Assembly: GCA_025765615.1 (NCBI GenBank)
Contig: JAIVFJ010000021.1
Location: 62,001 to 126,000, forward strand
Length of the DNA: 64,000 bases
DNA from: Zopfochytrium polystomum
Taxonomy: Eukaryota > Chytridiomycota > Chytridiomycetes > Chytridiales > Chytridiaceae
Direction of reading: 5' to 3'
Within the stretch, counting starts at the first letter, position 1. Each line of letters starts with the position of its first letter. Shown piece by piece: positions 56,723-64,000 of this stretch. The position numbers and the translations under genes are program-made. The notes under the pieces are model-generated. The model made no database searches. It saw only the letters and a list, made by a program, of their open reading frames with translations, and was not told the DNA's origin.

Positions 56723-59700
56723 AGGCCTCTTCTGCAACTTGGTGGGGTACCTGGTCTTGAACTCGAGCAGAAGGTCTTGGCAGTGAGTGAGGTTTGACTC
56801 AGGCTCCCAGGTGTTGTCAGCATCTGAGTAACCTTTCCACTTAACAAGGAACTTGAGTGTTCTTCCAAACCACTTGGCATCCAAGATTTGTTCAACCTCA
56901 AATTCCTCTTCACCTTCTACCTCAACTGGAGGAGGAGGAGGAACAACTCTGCCTGGAATGGAATTGGCCACAAACTTCTCTAAAAGGCTGACATGGAAAA
57001 CTGGGTGGATCTTCATGGATGCAGGGAGATCCAGCTTGAAGGTGACTGGATTGATTTGCTCCAAGATCTTGAAAGGACCCAACTTGAGGTTGTCTAGCTT
57101 GGGACTTGGTCTTTTGGTCTGCAAGTTCTTCCTCAGAAGCCAAACTTGCTGACCCACAGCAAGGTCATGGTCCATTCTGTGAGTGTTGGCGAATCTTGAG
57201 GCATCTTCTTGGGCTTGCTTCAGGGTGGAGTCCAGGAAGGTGCTGATGATCTTGAGCTTATGTAAGTGTGAAGCCGCAGCAGGAGCTTGGACATTGGATA
57301 GGGTCTCTTGTCCCAGAAGATCTCCTCTTGGATTGAAGCCATAGGTTGCAAAGAAAGGAGATAGCTGGGTGCTTGAGTGGAGAGAATTGTTGAGAGCAAA
57401 TTCTGCCAGTGGAAGGAGGGTGGGCCAATCATCCTGTTGATAGCTGACATAGCACCTCAAATACTGCTCCAGAGTCTGGTTTGTTCTTTCTGTTTGTCCA
57501 TCAGTCTGAGGGTGATAAGCAGTTGACAGTTGAGACTTGATTCCAAGGGCTGCTGTGAGTGCTTTCCAAAATTGAGATCTGAACTGTGGTCCTCTGTTAC
57601 TGACGATTGACTGAGGCAGCCCATGGAGCCTGAATATGTGCTGCAAAAACAGGTCTGCTGTTCCTTGTGCATCTATATTCTCAGTGCAGGGGATGAAATG
57701 GGCCAACTTTGTCCTTCTGCAGATGACAACAAGGATAGAGTCAAATCCATGGGATGGGGGCAGTTTCACAATGAAGTCCATGGATATTGATGACCAAGGG
57801 CTGATGGCAATTGGGAGGGGCTCCAGAAGTCCATAGGGCTTGTGTCTGCTGGATTTGTTTCTTTGACAGGTTTCACAGCTGCTGACATAGTTCTTGATGT
57901 ACTTCCTCATGCCTGGCCAGTAGAAGTCTCTGGAAACAAGCTCATATGTCTTGTGCTCTCCTGGGTGTCCAGCTGTTGCTGCATCATGCCTTGTCTTGAG
58001 TATCTCAAGTTTTTCCTCTTCTTGGCTGATTTGAATCTTGTGAGGCTTGGGGTCCTTGGAAATAGCATGGGCCCACACACTGTCAGGAAGCAATGAAAGG
58101 TGTGTCTTGGATGGTGGGGTGAAACCATCTCCCCCTTCAGGTGCAAGGTCTGTTCTTCTTGACAGGGCATCAGCCACAGTGTTAAATTGGCCAGGAGAAT
58201 AGCACAGCTTAAAGTCATACTCAGAGAGCAGTTCAGCCCACCTGGCATGCCTCTGCTTGAGCAACCTCCTTGCCCTGAAGAAGGTGAGGTTCTTGTGATC
58301 CGAATAGACAGAGATGTTTTTAGAACCAGCCAAGTAGTGTCTCCAGAATTTGAATGCTTCCACAATTGCAAGCAACTCCTTGTCATGGACTGTGTAGTTA
58401 CACTCAGCACTGTTCAGCTTCCTGGAGTAATATGCCACTGGATGCAGAGGAGCAGAGGGGTCCTGAGAGCTTGGCTGGGACAGAACAGCGCCAAGGGCAT
58501 AGTCTGAGGCATCAGTTTCCAAGGTGAAGGGAAGCAAGGGATCCACATGCTTAAGGAGTGGTGCACTTGTGGTTGCTGTCTTAAGAGCTAGCCAGGCTTG
58601 CTCTGCTGCTGGGGTCCATTCAAACTTGGTGGTCTTCTTGGTGAGATCAGTGAGAGGCTTGGCTATGGCAGAATAGTTGGCAATGAAGGTTCTGTAGAAG
58701 TTGCAAAATCCAAGGAAGCTTTGAACATCCTTGATGGAATTTGGAGCCTTCCATTCAAGAATAGTTTGGATCTTGTCTGGTGCCATGGAGATCCCTTTGT
58801 CAGACACAATGAACCCCAAAAACTCAATGGAGGTCTTGTGGAATTCACACTTCTCCAGCTTTGCATAGAGGTCATGCTGTCTGAGTCTCTCCAAGACAGT
58901 CTTGACATGTCCCATATGGCTTGCAGTGTCAGATGAAAATACCAGGATATCATCCAGGTAGACAATGACAAAAAGGTCCAGAATATCCCTGAAGATGTCA
59001 TTCATCATGCCTTGGAAAATAGCTGGAGCATTGGTAAGTCCAAAGGGCATGACCAAGTACTCAAAGTGACCGTATTTGCATCTGAAGGCAGTCTTCCATT
59101 GATCCTGGGGCTTAATTCTGACCAAATTGTAGGCACCTCTGAGGTCAATCTTGGAAAATATCCTTGCATGGCTCAGTTTGTCCAGTAATTCAGAGATGAG
59201 AGGCAGTGGATAGCGGTTCTTGACTGTCATCTCATTGAGATCTCTGTAGTCCACACAGGGTCTCAGTCCCCCATCCTTCTTCTTGACAAAAAAGATGGGA
59301 GCTCCAGCTGGTGACTTGGAAGGTTGGATGAATCCCTTGTTCAGCATTTCTTCAATGTATTCTTGGAGGGCCTTGGCTTCTGGTGGAGAGAGGTGGTACA
59401 GTGGCTTGAAAGGTGGGCTGCAAGTTTCATCCTTGAGTGGGATTTCACAGTCATAAGGCCTCTGAGCTGGTAGCAGGTCTGCCTTGGTCTTGGAAAACAC
59501 ATCAGCATAAGGGAGATATTCTTTTGGTAGCTTGGATGCCAGCAAAAGGTCTGATGGGTCCAGGTTGTTGTGCTCCTCAGCAGTGGGGCTTGAATTCTTG
59601 ACTGGGAACTGTGATTCTTGAATCTTTGACTGAGAGTTCTGTTCTTGGCAAAGACTGTGAGCTGTGGAACTTGAATCTTGAATGTGGACTGTGAACTGTG

Positions 59701-60369
59701 GTACTTGAATCTTTGACTGTGGGTTCTGTGAACAAGAGTCATGGCCATGACTGTGAGCTCTATGAGCTCTACTTGAATCTTGACTGTGAACTGTGAACTG
59801 TGGAACTTGAGTCTTGGCTGGCTGTGAATCTTGAATCAAGGGCTTGAGAGCATGAGACTTGGGGGCTTGACTTGAGTTTTGGGTGACTGTTCCGATTGGT
59901 GGAGGTTGGACTTGACCAGTGACCCAATCAATGGCAGGGTTCTGGGCTTGCAGCCATGGTAATCCCAGGATGACAGAGAATGTGGGTGAGCCAAGATCCA
60001 ATACTTCCAGATTGACCATGGATGGTGGAAAGTCTTGGATGTGGAGGTTTAGCTTGGTTTCATGGCTGATTTCCTTGAACAGAGCATGATTGGCAAAGTG
60101 GACCTTGAGGGGTGTGGATTTCTTGATCGTAGGAATGGCACAAGACTTGGCAAGGGTGGCATCAATGATGTTGCAGGATGATCCAGAGTCTATAAGGGCC
60201 TTGGTTGTGATGGTTGACTTGGGTGAGAGTTGAATCTTGACATCCATGGTGAGTTGGTGGGGCTTGGAATCTGAGGTGTTTGTGGTGCTGGTGGTGGTGA
60301 TGAAACAGGGGCAGCTTGGAGGAGGGTCCAGGGAATTGCCCCTCAGTGAGCCTGGACCTGGGAGTTTGG
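56708..60369 (-). CDS. pol: Pol polyprotein (PR-RT-RH-IN-chromodomain)
   Basis: Open for 1239 codons from 60427; expressed as a -1 fusion entered at about 60369. Domains in order: aspartic protease (ALIDSGSSCNIID); RT with LRPCVDYRDLN, FSKIDLRGAYNLVRI, LVMPFGLTNAPAIFQ and the YLDD box in VIVYLDDILVFS; RNase H (TLETDASDYALGAVLSQ); integrase with an HHCC zin region (HDAATAGHPGEH, SCETCQRN), the first Asp in SISMDFIVK and the Glu in TDGQTERTNQ; then a chromodomain near the C terminus (FLVKWKGYSDADNTWEPESN), which steers insertion to marked chromatin. The second catalytic position reads SNRGPQF instead of SDRGPQF, so Asp is replaced by Asn. No stops. Confidence 0.95.
60325..60358 (-). promoter_or_regulatory. 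Frameshift-stimulating stem-loop
   Basis: GGTCCAGG and CCTGGACC pair over 8 bp around an 18-nt loop, five bases after the slippery site. The gag stop (60343-60345) lies in the loop. Confidence 0.75.
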
Positions 60370-61266
60370 GTGCTTCTTCCTTGGGCAGTCCTTGACAGCA
60401 TGCTCCTTGGAGCCACAGTAAAAACACAGTCCCTGCTGGGCCCTCCTTGTTTTCTCCTCTTGGCTCAGAGGACCCTTAGGAAGTGTCTCAACTGCATCCA
60501 CTTGCATGGGTTCAGGAACTGTGAGAGCTTGAGGAACTGGGGTAGGTCTTGATGTAGTTCCTACTTGTCTTTGCTTCAGCCTCTTGGAGTAGAGTCTGTT
60601 GTCAATCTTGATGGCAAGGAGAATGTACTCTTCCAAGGTCTCAGGGATGTGCAGAGACTGGGAGAGCATGTCTTGGATAGACTCATGGAGACCATCATGG
60701 TACAGCTCCATCAGAGCTGCATCATTGTATCCAGAGTCTCTGGCTAGTTGCTTGAATTGGTTGGTGTAGGCCACACAAGATTGCTTTCCTTGCTTGATAT
60801 GCTTGAGCTTGGATCTTGCTGTCCAAGATGCGTAGGGGTCACCAAAGGTAGCTTCCAGCCCCTCCCAGAGCTCTTGCAGGGTGGTGGGTGTGCTTGGGAG
60901 AGATCTGTACCATGATTGAGCTTGACCAGACAGGAGGGTGCTTGTGAAAAGAACCTTGACTTGCTCACTGGGAAATCTTGAAGGTTGGAGAAGGATGACA
61001 TTCTCCACAGTGGCCATAAAGTTCCTAAGGTCTTTGGCCAGCCCAGTGAACTTGTCAGGGCTGGGAACCTTGGGCTCTCTTGCTTGGTTGGCTTGAGGCA
61101 GGGGAAGAGCTTGATGTTCTTGTTGGTGAAGTTGTTGTTGAAGCTGGTGCTGCTGGTGAAGGACTTGTTCTTGAAGTTGGTGTGTCTGTCTTGAGAGGGC
61201 TTGTAATTGGTCCATCAAGGCTTGGAAGGCAGTTGCATCAGGGAAGGTGTTGTTTGGGTCAGACAT
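60343..61266 (-). CDS. gag: Gag polyprotein of the chromovirus
   Basis: 307 residues, structural capsid/nucleocapsid protein that packages the element's RNA. A Gln/His-rich coiled region (QLQEQVLHQQHQLQQQL) is followed by the retrotransposon-gag core (FTGLAKDLRNFMATVENVIL, LLSGQAQSWYRSL, LEATFGDPYASWTARSKL) and one CCHC zinc knuckle, CFYCGSKEHAVKDC, in the C-terminal 25 residues. It starts 41 nt past the 5' LTR. The stop lies just after the frameshift signal, so most ribosomes should make Gag alone. Confidence 0.95.
   Translation of the reverse strand: MSDPNNTFPDATAFQALMDQLQALSRQTHQLQEQVLHQQHQLQQQLHQQEHQALPLPQANQAREPKVPSPDKFTGLAKDLRNFMATVENVILLQPSRFPSEQVKVLFTSTLLSGQAQSWYRSLPSTPTTLQELWEGLEATFGDPYASWTARSKLKHIKQGKQSCVAYTNQFKQLARDSGYNDAALMELYHDGLHESIQDMLSQSLHIPETLEEYILLAIKIDNRLYSKRLKQRQVGTTSRPTPVPQALTVPEPMQVDAVETLPKGPLSQEEKTRRAQQGLCFYCGSKEHAVKDCPRKKHPNSQVQAH
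60364..60370 (-). promoter_or_regulatory. -1 ribosomal frameshift site CCCAAAC
   Basis: In the gag frame it is read C CCA AAC, the canonical X XXY YYZ form. After slipping, CCC AAA continues into pol (PKLPGPGSLRG). A spacer of 5 nt precedes an 8-bp perfect stem (60351-60358 with 60325-60332, loop 18 nt). Confidence 0.82.
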
Positions 61267-61293
61267 GATGGCAGAGAGTAGTGGGAGAGGGTG

Positions 61294-61304
61294 AAGTGAA
61301 TTAT
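61294..61304 (-). promoter_or_regulatory. Self-primer binding site (ATAATTCACTT)
   Basis: Eleven nt, starting 2 nt inside the 5' LTR boundary. Pairs perfectly with the predicted mRNA 5' end; complementarity stops at both edges. No tRNA-type site starting TGG follows the LTR. Confidence 0.72.
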
Positions 61305-61376
61305 GATGTCAGGAACAGGGCAGGACAGGACAAGGCAGACAAGGAACTGAGAGGAGTGATGATTGTATTGGAAACA

Positions 61377-61387
61377 ATAATTCACTT
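61377..61387 (-). promoter_or_regulatory. Predicted transcript 5' end, self-priming donor
   Basis: Sense AAGTGAATTAT, about 30 nt past the TATA box, exactly complementary to the site at 61294-61304. In Tf1 the first 11 nt of the mRNA serve as the primer for reverse transcription. Confidence 0.7.
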
Positions 61388-61415
61388 GAGGGATGGGACA
61401 GGTCCCCCATCCCCC

Positions 61416-61422
61416 TTTTATA
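61416..61422 (-). promoter_or_regulatory. TATA box (TATAAAA) of the 5' LTR
   Basis: Reads TATAAAA in the sense strand, about 30 nt before the 11-nt sequence at 61387-61377. Equivalent at 56464-56470. Confidence 0.8.
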
Positions 61423-61454
61423 CCTTTTGAGAGTGTTCCTTGTCAAGACTCCAA

Positions 61455-61467
61455 GAAAGTTCCAGAA
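61455..61467 (-). promoter_or_regulatory. Promoter-proximal three-unit heat-shock element
   Basis: GAAAGTTCCAGAA: three units with 2-nt gaps, about 33 bp upstream of the TATA box in the 5' LTR. Equivalent at 56503-56515 in the 3' LTR. Confidence 0.7.
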
Positions 61468-61532
61468 AGAGCAATTAGTAATGCAATGATACCAATGATA
61501 CCAATGACAACAAGACAAGTCAGGAAAGCAAA

Positions 61533-61640
61533 GAAGGTTCCAGAAGGTTCCACAAGGTTCCATGAAGGAATGTTCTAGAAGGTTCCAGAAGGTTCCAGAA
61601 GGTTCCATGAAGGAATGTTCTAGAAGGTTCCAGAGGTTTC
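61533..61640 (-). promoter_or_regulatory. Heat-shock-element array in the 5' LTR
   Basis: GAA and TTC triplets fall on a single 5-bp register for about 108 bp: 18 of 22 consecutive positions match, in mostly alternating order (GAAnnTTCnnGAAnnTTC). This is the binding pattern of trimeric heat-shock factor. The equivalent array in the 3' LTR is 56581-56688. It lies in U3, upstream of the TATA box. Confidence 0.8.
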
Positions 61641-61659
61641 CAGAGGGTGATTCATAACA

Positions 61660-61667
61660 ATCCTCTT
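61660..61667. repeat. Target-site duplication, right copy (ATCCTCTT)
   Basis: Eight bases immediately right of the right LTR, identical to 56347-56354. Confidence 0.85.
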
Positions 61668-61906
61668 CTTTAACGGGAATTTGCCAGAAGCCACTAAGCA
61701 AATCCATGGCACTAAAGATGCATTTGTTACTAATTGCATCAAAAACTTCCTCAATTCAGGGGAGTGGATATTGGTCCTTGATTGTGATTTTGTTCAGTTT
61801 CCTGGAATCAGCACAGAAGCACCACGAACCATCAGGTTTCTTAGCAAGGACTACAGGTGCTGCAAAAGGTGAGCGTCTTTCACATATGACATTAGTATGA
61901 GATCTC
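61660..61906 (-). pseudogene. Old Ty3-type RT remnant, upstream half
   Basis: Encodes the N-terminal RT palm of the same dead element: [18 protein letters not shown], then [14 protein letters not shown], an in-frame TGA, then AMDLLSGFWQIPVKEED, where the young element interrupts. Joined across the insertion, the residues run straight into RHKPTF at 56346, the expected RT order. The old element therefore predates the insertion. Confidence 0.85.
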
Positions 61907-61919
61907 CTTTTCATCTTCG

Positions 61920-62140
61920 GGGGCTCATCTATAGTCTAGTGGCAAAAGGGATAAGACAAGTCTTTAAGATGGGAAGCTCCTGGTTATTAGCAGAGCCAGT
62001 TCCCTGGATTCAGCTCAAACTCAACAAAAAGATGGATGATGTGGTTCAATTCTGTCTTTATTCAAGGACAGCTAGACCAAGTGGAGTTGCCCAATGAAGA
62101 GTACCCCACAGGCCCCAGGTTCAAGCCCTGACTATCCAAC
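61920..62140 (+). ncRNA. Candidate dimeric tRNA-derived SINE
   Basis: Two tRNA-like units in tandem. The first has an A-box-like TAGTCTAGTGGC (61932-61943) and a weak B-box-like GGATTCAGCTC (about 62006-62016). The second has TAGACCAAGTGG (62073-62084) and a good B box GGTTCAAGCCC (62118-62128). Spacings are tRNA-like but neither folds into an intact tRNA by eye, so a decayed, RNA polymerase III-type SINE is more likely than a gene. Confidence 0.4.
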
Positions 62141-62283
62141 ATGGTGACCAACAGGCAGTAGTTCAACAAAGGAATGCTCTAAGGCAGTATGGCATCTGCC
62201 AGTATCACAGAGACAGAGCTCAATGTGAGAACCAACCAGGTAGGGGAAGGAAGAGAAAGGAAAGGGAAGGAAACCTCACCCCA

Positions 62284-62396
62284 GCTTGGCATACAACACA
62301 CTGGCCTGGGGAAATCATACCTCTACTAGCTTGGTCTGGTAGCACTGGCCTAAGAGGACTCCATCCCCAGCTTGGTCTTGGTAGCACTGGCCTAGG
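62284..62396 (+). repeat. Imperfect tandem repeat
   Basis: Three diverged copies of a unit like CAGCTTGGTCTTGGTAGCAC followed by TGGCCTA. Purpose unknown; part of repeat debris. Confidence 0.6.
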
Positions 62397-64000
62397 GAGA
62401 AACACCAACGAGGAAAGAAAAGGATTGGTTGTTACCTTGGTAGGATTTATTGAGAGAGAGTAGATAGATATAGAACAAAGGAGGAGAGAGAGGGAGCACT
62501 TATAGGAAAGGGGAGGAGAAAGAAGAGAGGAAGGAAGAAAGAAAATAGAAAAAGGGAAAAGACATAACAAAAGGAGAAAATGAAAGAGAGAACAATTGGA
62601 AGGACGAATCACTCTTTCAGCCACACCCCCCCTCCACCCAGTGTCTCTCCTGCCTCCAAATTTGGGGTGAACATAATTTGAGGCTTTGAGGCCACATCAG
62701 TGCAGGGACAGTGGATTGAAAGGTGGGAAAATTAGAGAAAAAGGAAAATGAGTAAAAATTAAGAATGAATACAATGAATAAGGGTGTGCCCCTTGTGCTT
62801 AGGCCCATTCAGCACAAGGAACACAGGCTGCTCTTTTATAGTGGTAAACACTAGAGCCTGTGAGGGATGTGATGAATGGTAATAAAAATAAATATAGGGG
62901 CCAATATAATGACATAGTCACAACTGGGGAAGAGCTTGCAGGGAGACCCCAGCTGAGACCATGATCAGTGAGATTAGGAATCTCACATTAGCGTTCTTCA
63001 TCCGGGCAATGTGGTCTTGGAGTACCTCTGTGCACCCAAGTCCTTCTGGGTAGGGTTACCAGCAGGAATCTTGGCACCCTCTTGCAGCTTGATAGTGTGG
63101 AGGCAGGAACTTAGAACCAGTGATGACACCAGGCCGGAAGTATTAATGCACTTGTCCACTAATTTCGTTAGACATGTAACTGTCTCTTCACCAAAAACCT
63201 CAGCATAGGCCATATCTCTTCATCAGTCATATTGGCTTCAGCTGGAAGGTACTCCAGCTTGTATGCGTGTGTAGTATTTCAGTGCAGCATATCAGCAACA
63301 GAAGAACCATCGTCCTCAGGCTATAAAAGAAATATTGCTAGCATTAGCAGGCGTGTCCCAGAAAAGTGGTTCGTATGTGGAAGTGTTGACAGGTTGGAGG
63401 ACCAGTCGCATCAAGCAACTGAAGACGTGGGAACAGAAGTTCAGCAGCGATGGGATATCTGTGTCGCAATCTGACTGTAAGAGTGGCGGGATGGCATGGT
63501 GCTTGTGCATGTCTTTGGCAACTCAGTAGTCGATATTCCTGTTTGGACCACCATTGCCAAACCAGCAAAGGGACTGACGGGTTCGAGGGTCTCGTCATGT
63601 GCCATGGGGTCGGGAATTGGTGGCACACCAACTCCTGAAGGTGTGAGGCGCCACTGACACAGGTGTCTGTGGTGTCTGCAGAGACACAACTCCAGGTGGG
63701 GACATGTGCGCCATGTGGTGGTGTGAGACTACACCGAGGTCTCAGTGATAAAGTCTCGGGATTTTATTCACAAAAACAAGCGTACCTGTCATAAGCCGCA
63801 AGGATCAGGACCCCTATTATTTTTCCCAGTTCTTTAGTTTCCAATGCGTTATCAAGTGTATTTGCAGCTAACCTGTATTTATTATTGGGCCTGCTTTTAC
63901 TACTTTTGTCTTAACCGTTTCCGTTGCACCAGGGTTTTCTCAACATATTTTCTTTTTCGGTGACTAACAGAGACTGCCCAACTGCCTTGGGGTGGGGTGC
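62397..64000. other. Repeat-derived, non-coding right end
   Basis: Purine-rich stretch 62410-62600, then moderately AT-rich DNA. Short open frames (62998-63213 minus, 63232-63474 plus) have protein-like pieces but no recognised domain; they may be further transposon debris. No gene is supported. Confidence 0.4.

Larger units (their letters stand above)
56355..61659 (-). mobile_element. Complete Ty3-type chromovirus (LTR retrotransposon)
   Basis: 5305 bp, transcribed right to left. Two 353-bp LTRs with TG...CA ends (sense TGTTATG to CCTGACA), which look identical by eye, and an 8-bp target duplication point to recent insertion into a dead RT gene. Order in the sense strand: 5' LTR, self-complementary primer site, gag (61266-60343), -1 frameshift signal, pol (protease, RT, RNase H, integrase, chromodomain), polypurine tract, 3' LTR. 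Pol and gag are free of stops. The integrase has a substitution at a catalytic Asp. Self-priming signals and the chromodomain place it near the Tf1/sushi-type fungal chromoviruses, judged from features alone. Confidence 0.96.
61307..61659 (-). repeat. 5' LTR of the chromovirus
   Basis: 353 bp, the active promoter copy; no difference from the 3' LTR noted on reading. Short U5: from the predicted start near 61387 to the end is about 81 nt. Confidence 0.95.

Noticed and set aside
61288..61306. tRNA primer binding site next to the 5' LTR
   Set aside because: The sequence after the LTR does not begin with TGG; the 11-nt match to the LTR's own transcript start explains it better.
63722..63944. Possible solo LTR (TGTGAGAC to TCTCAACA)
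   Set aside because: TG...CA ends were seen, but there is no second copy in the window and no flanking duplication.

Overview
The window looks like nuclear DNA from a fungus, most likely an early-diverging (chytrid-grade) one. That placement is inference from gene content. Genes are split by many short GT-AG introns (about 50-180 bp). Coding DNA is GC-rich with long Ser, Ala, Gly, Asp and Pro runs, and introns and intergenic DNA are full of microsatellites and 20-40 base poly-T or poly-A runs. Several genes belong to families usually absent from yeasts but kept in animals and basal fungi: focadhesin, TRAX, a SWSAP1-like RecA ATPase and TMEM135.

Layout. 0.5-7.3 kb: focadhesin/RST1 family (+). 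7.5-10.8 kb: kinesin-7 (-). 11.5-12.9 kb: TRAX (-). 12.9-13.8 kb: TAF13 (-), divergent with a SWSAP1-like ATPase (+, 13.9-16.0 kb). 16.1-17.3 kb: UBC4/UBE2D ubiquitin-conjugating enzyme with microexons (-). 18-21 kb: two unrecognised minus-strand genes. 21.3-23.7 kb: an unrecognised Ala/Ser-rich gene whose frame appears broken twice. 24.5-26.7 kb: an unrecognised membrane/coiled-coil protein. 27.7-30.0 kb: NOP58 (-). 31.3-33.8 kb: calnexin (-). 34.4-38.5 kb: SH3-DH-PH RhoGEF (-). 40.0-45.4 kb: ABCC transporter (-). 46.5-47.6 kb: SH3 protein (-). 48.2-51.4 kb: ABC-F ATPase (-). 52.4-54.3 kb: TMEM135-like protein (+). For ten genes I placed every exon junction, and the summed exons are an exact number of codons with family motifs reading across the joins.

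54.7-64 kb is a transposon graveyard. A degenerate Ty1/copia piece (+) lies next to an old, broken Ty3-type reverse transcriptase gene (-). The old gene is split by a young, complete Ty3 chromovirus (56355-61659, -) with 353-bp LTRs that look identical by eye, an 8-bp target duplication, a gag ORF and a 1239-codon pol ORF (protease, RT, RNase H, integrase, chromodomain). A tRNA-like, possibly dimeric SINE and other repeat debris follow. A 353-bp piece of the same integrase family sits alone at 38.8 kb.

The most striking result is the control logic of this chromovirus, readable directly from the DNA. The U3 carries a dense array of heat-shock elements (GAA/TTC units locked in a 5-bp register) plus a second small cluster just upstream of a TATA box. 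Eleven bases at the expected transcript 5' end are exactly complementary to eleven bases 2 nt past the 5' LTR, as in Tf1-type self-primed elements. A CCCAAAC slippery heptamer followed after 5 nt by an 8-bp stem links gag to pol by -1 frameshifting. The integrase of this copy has Asn in place of the second catalytic Asp. No other novel system was evident: the host genes are mainly conserved housekeeping functions and do not form a pathway cluster.
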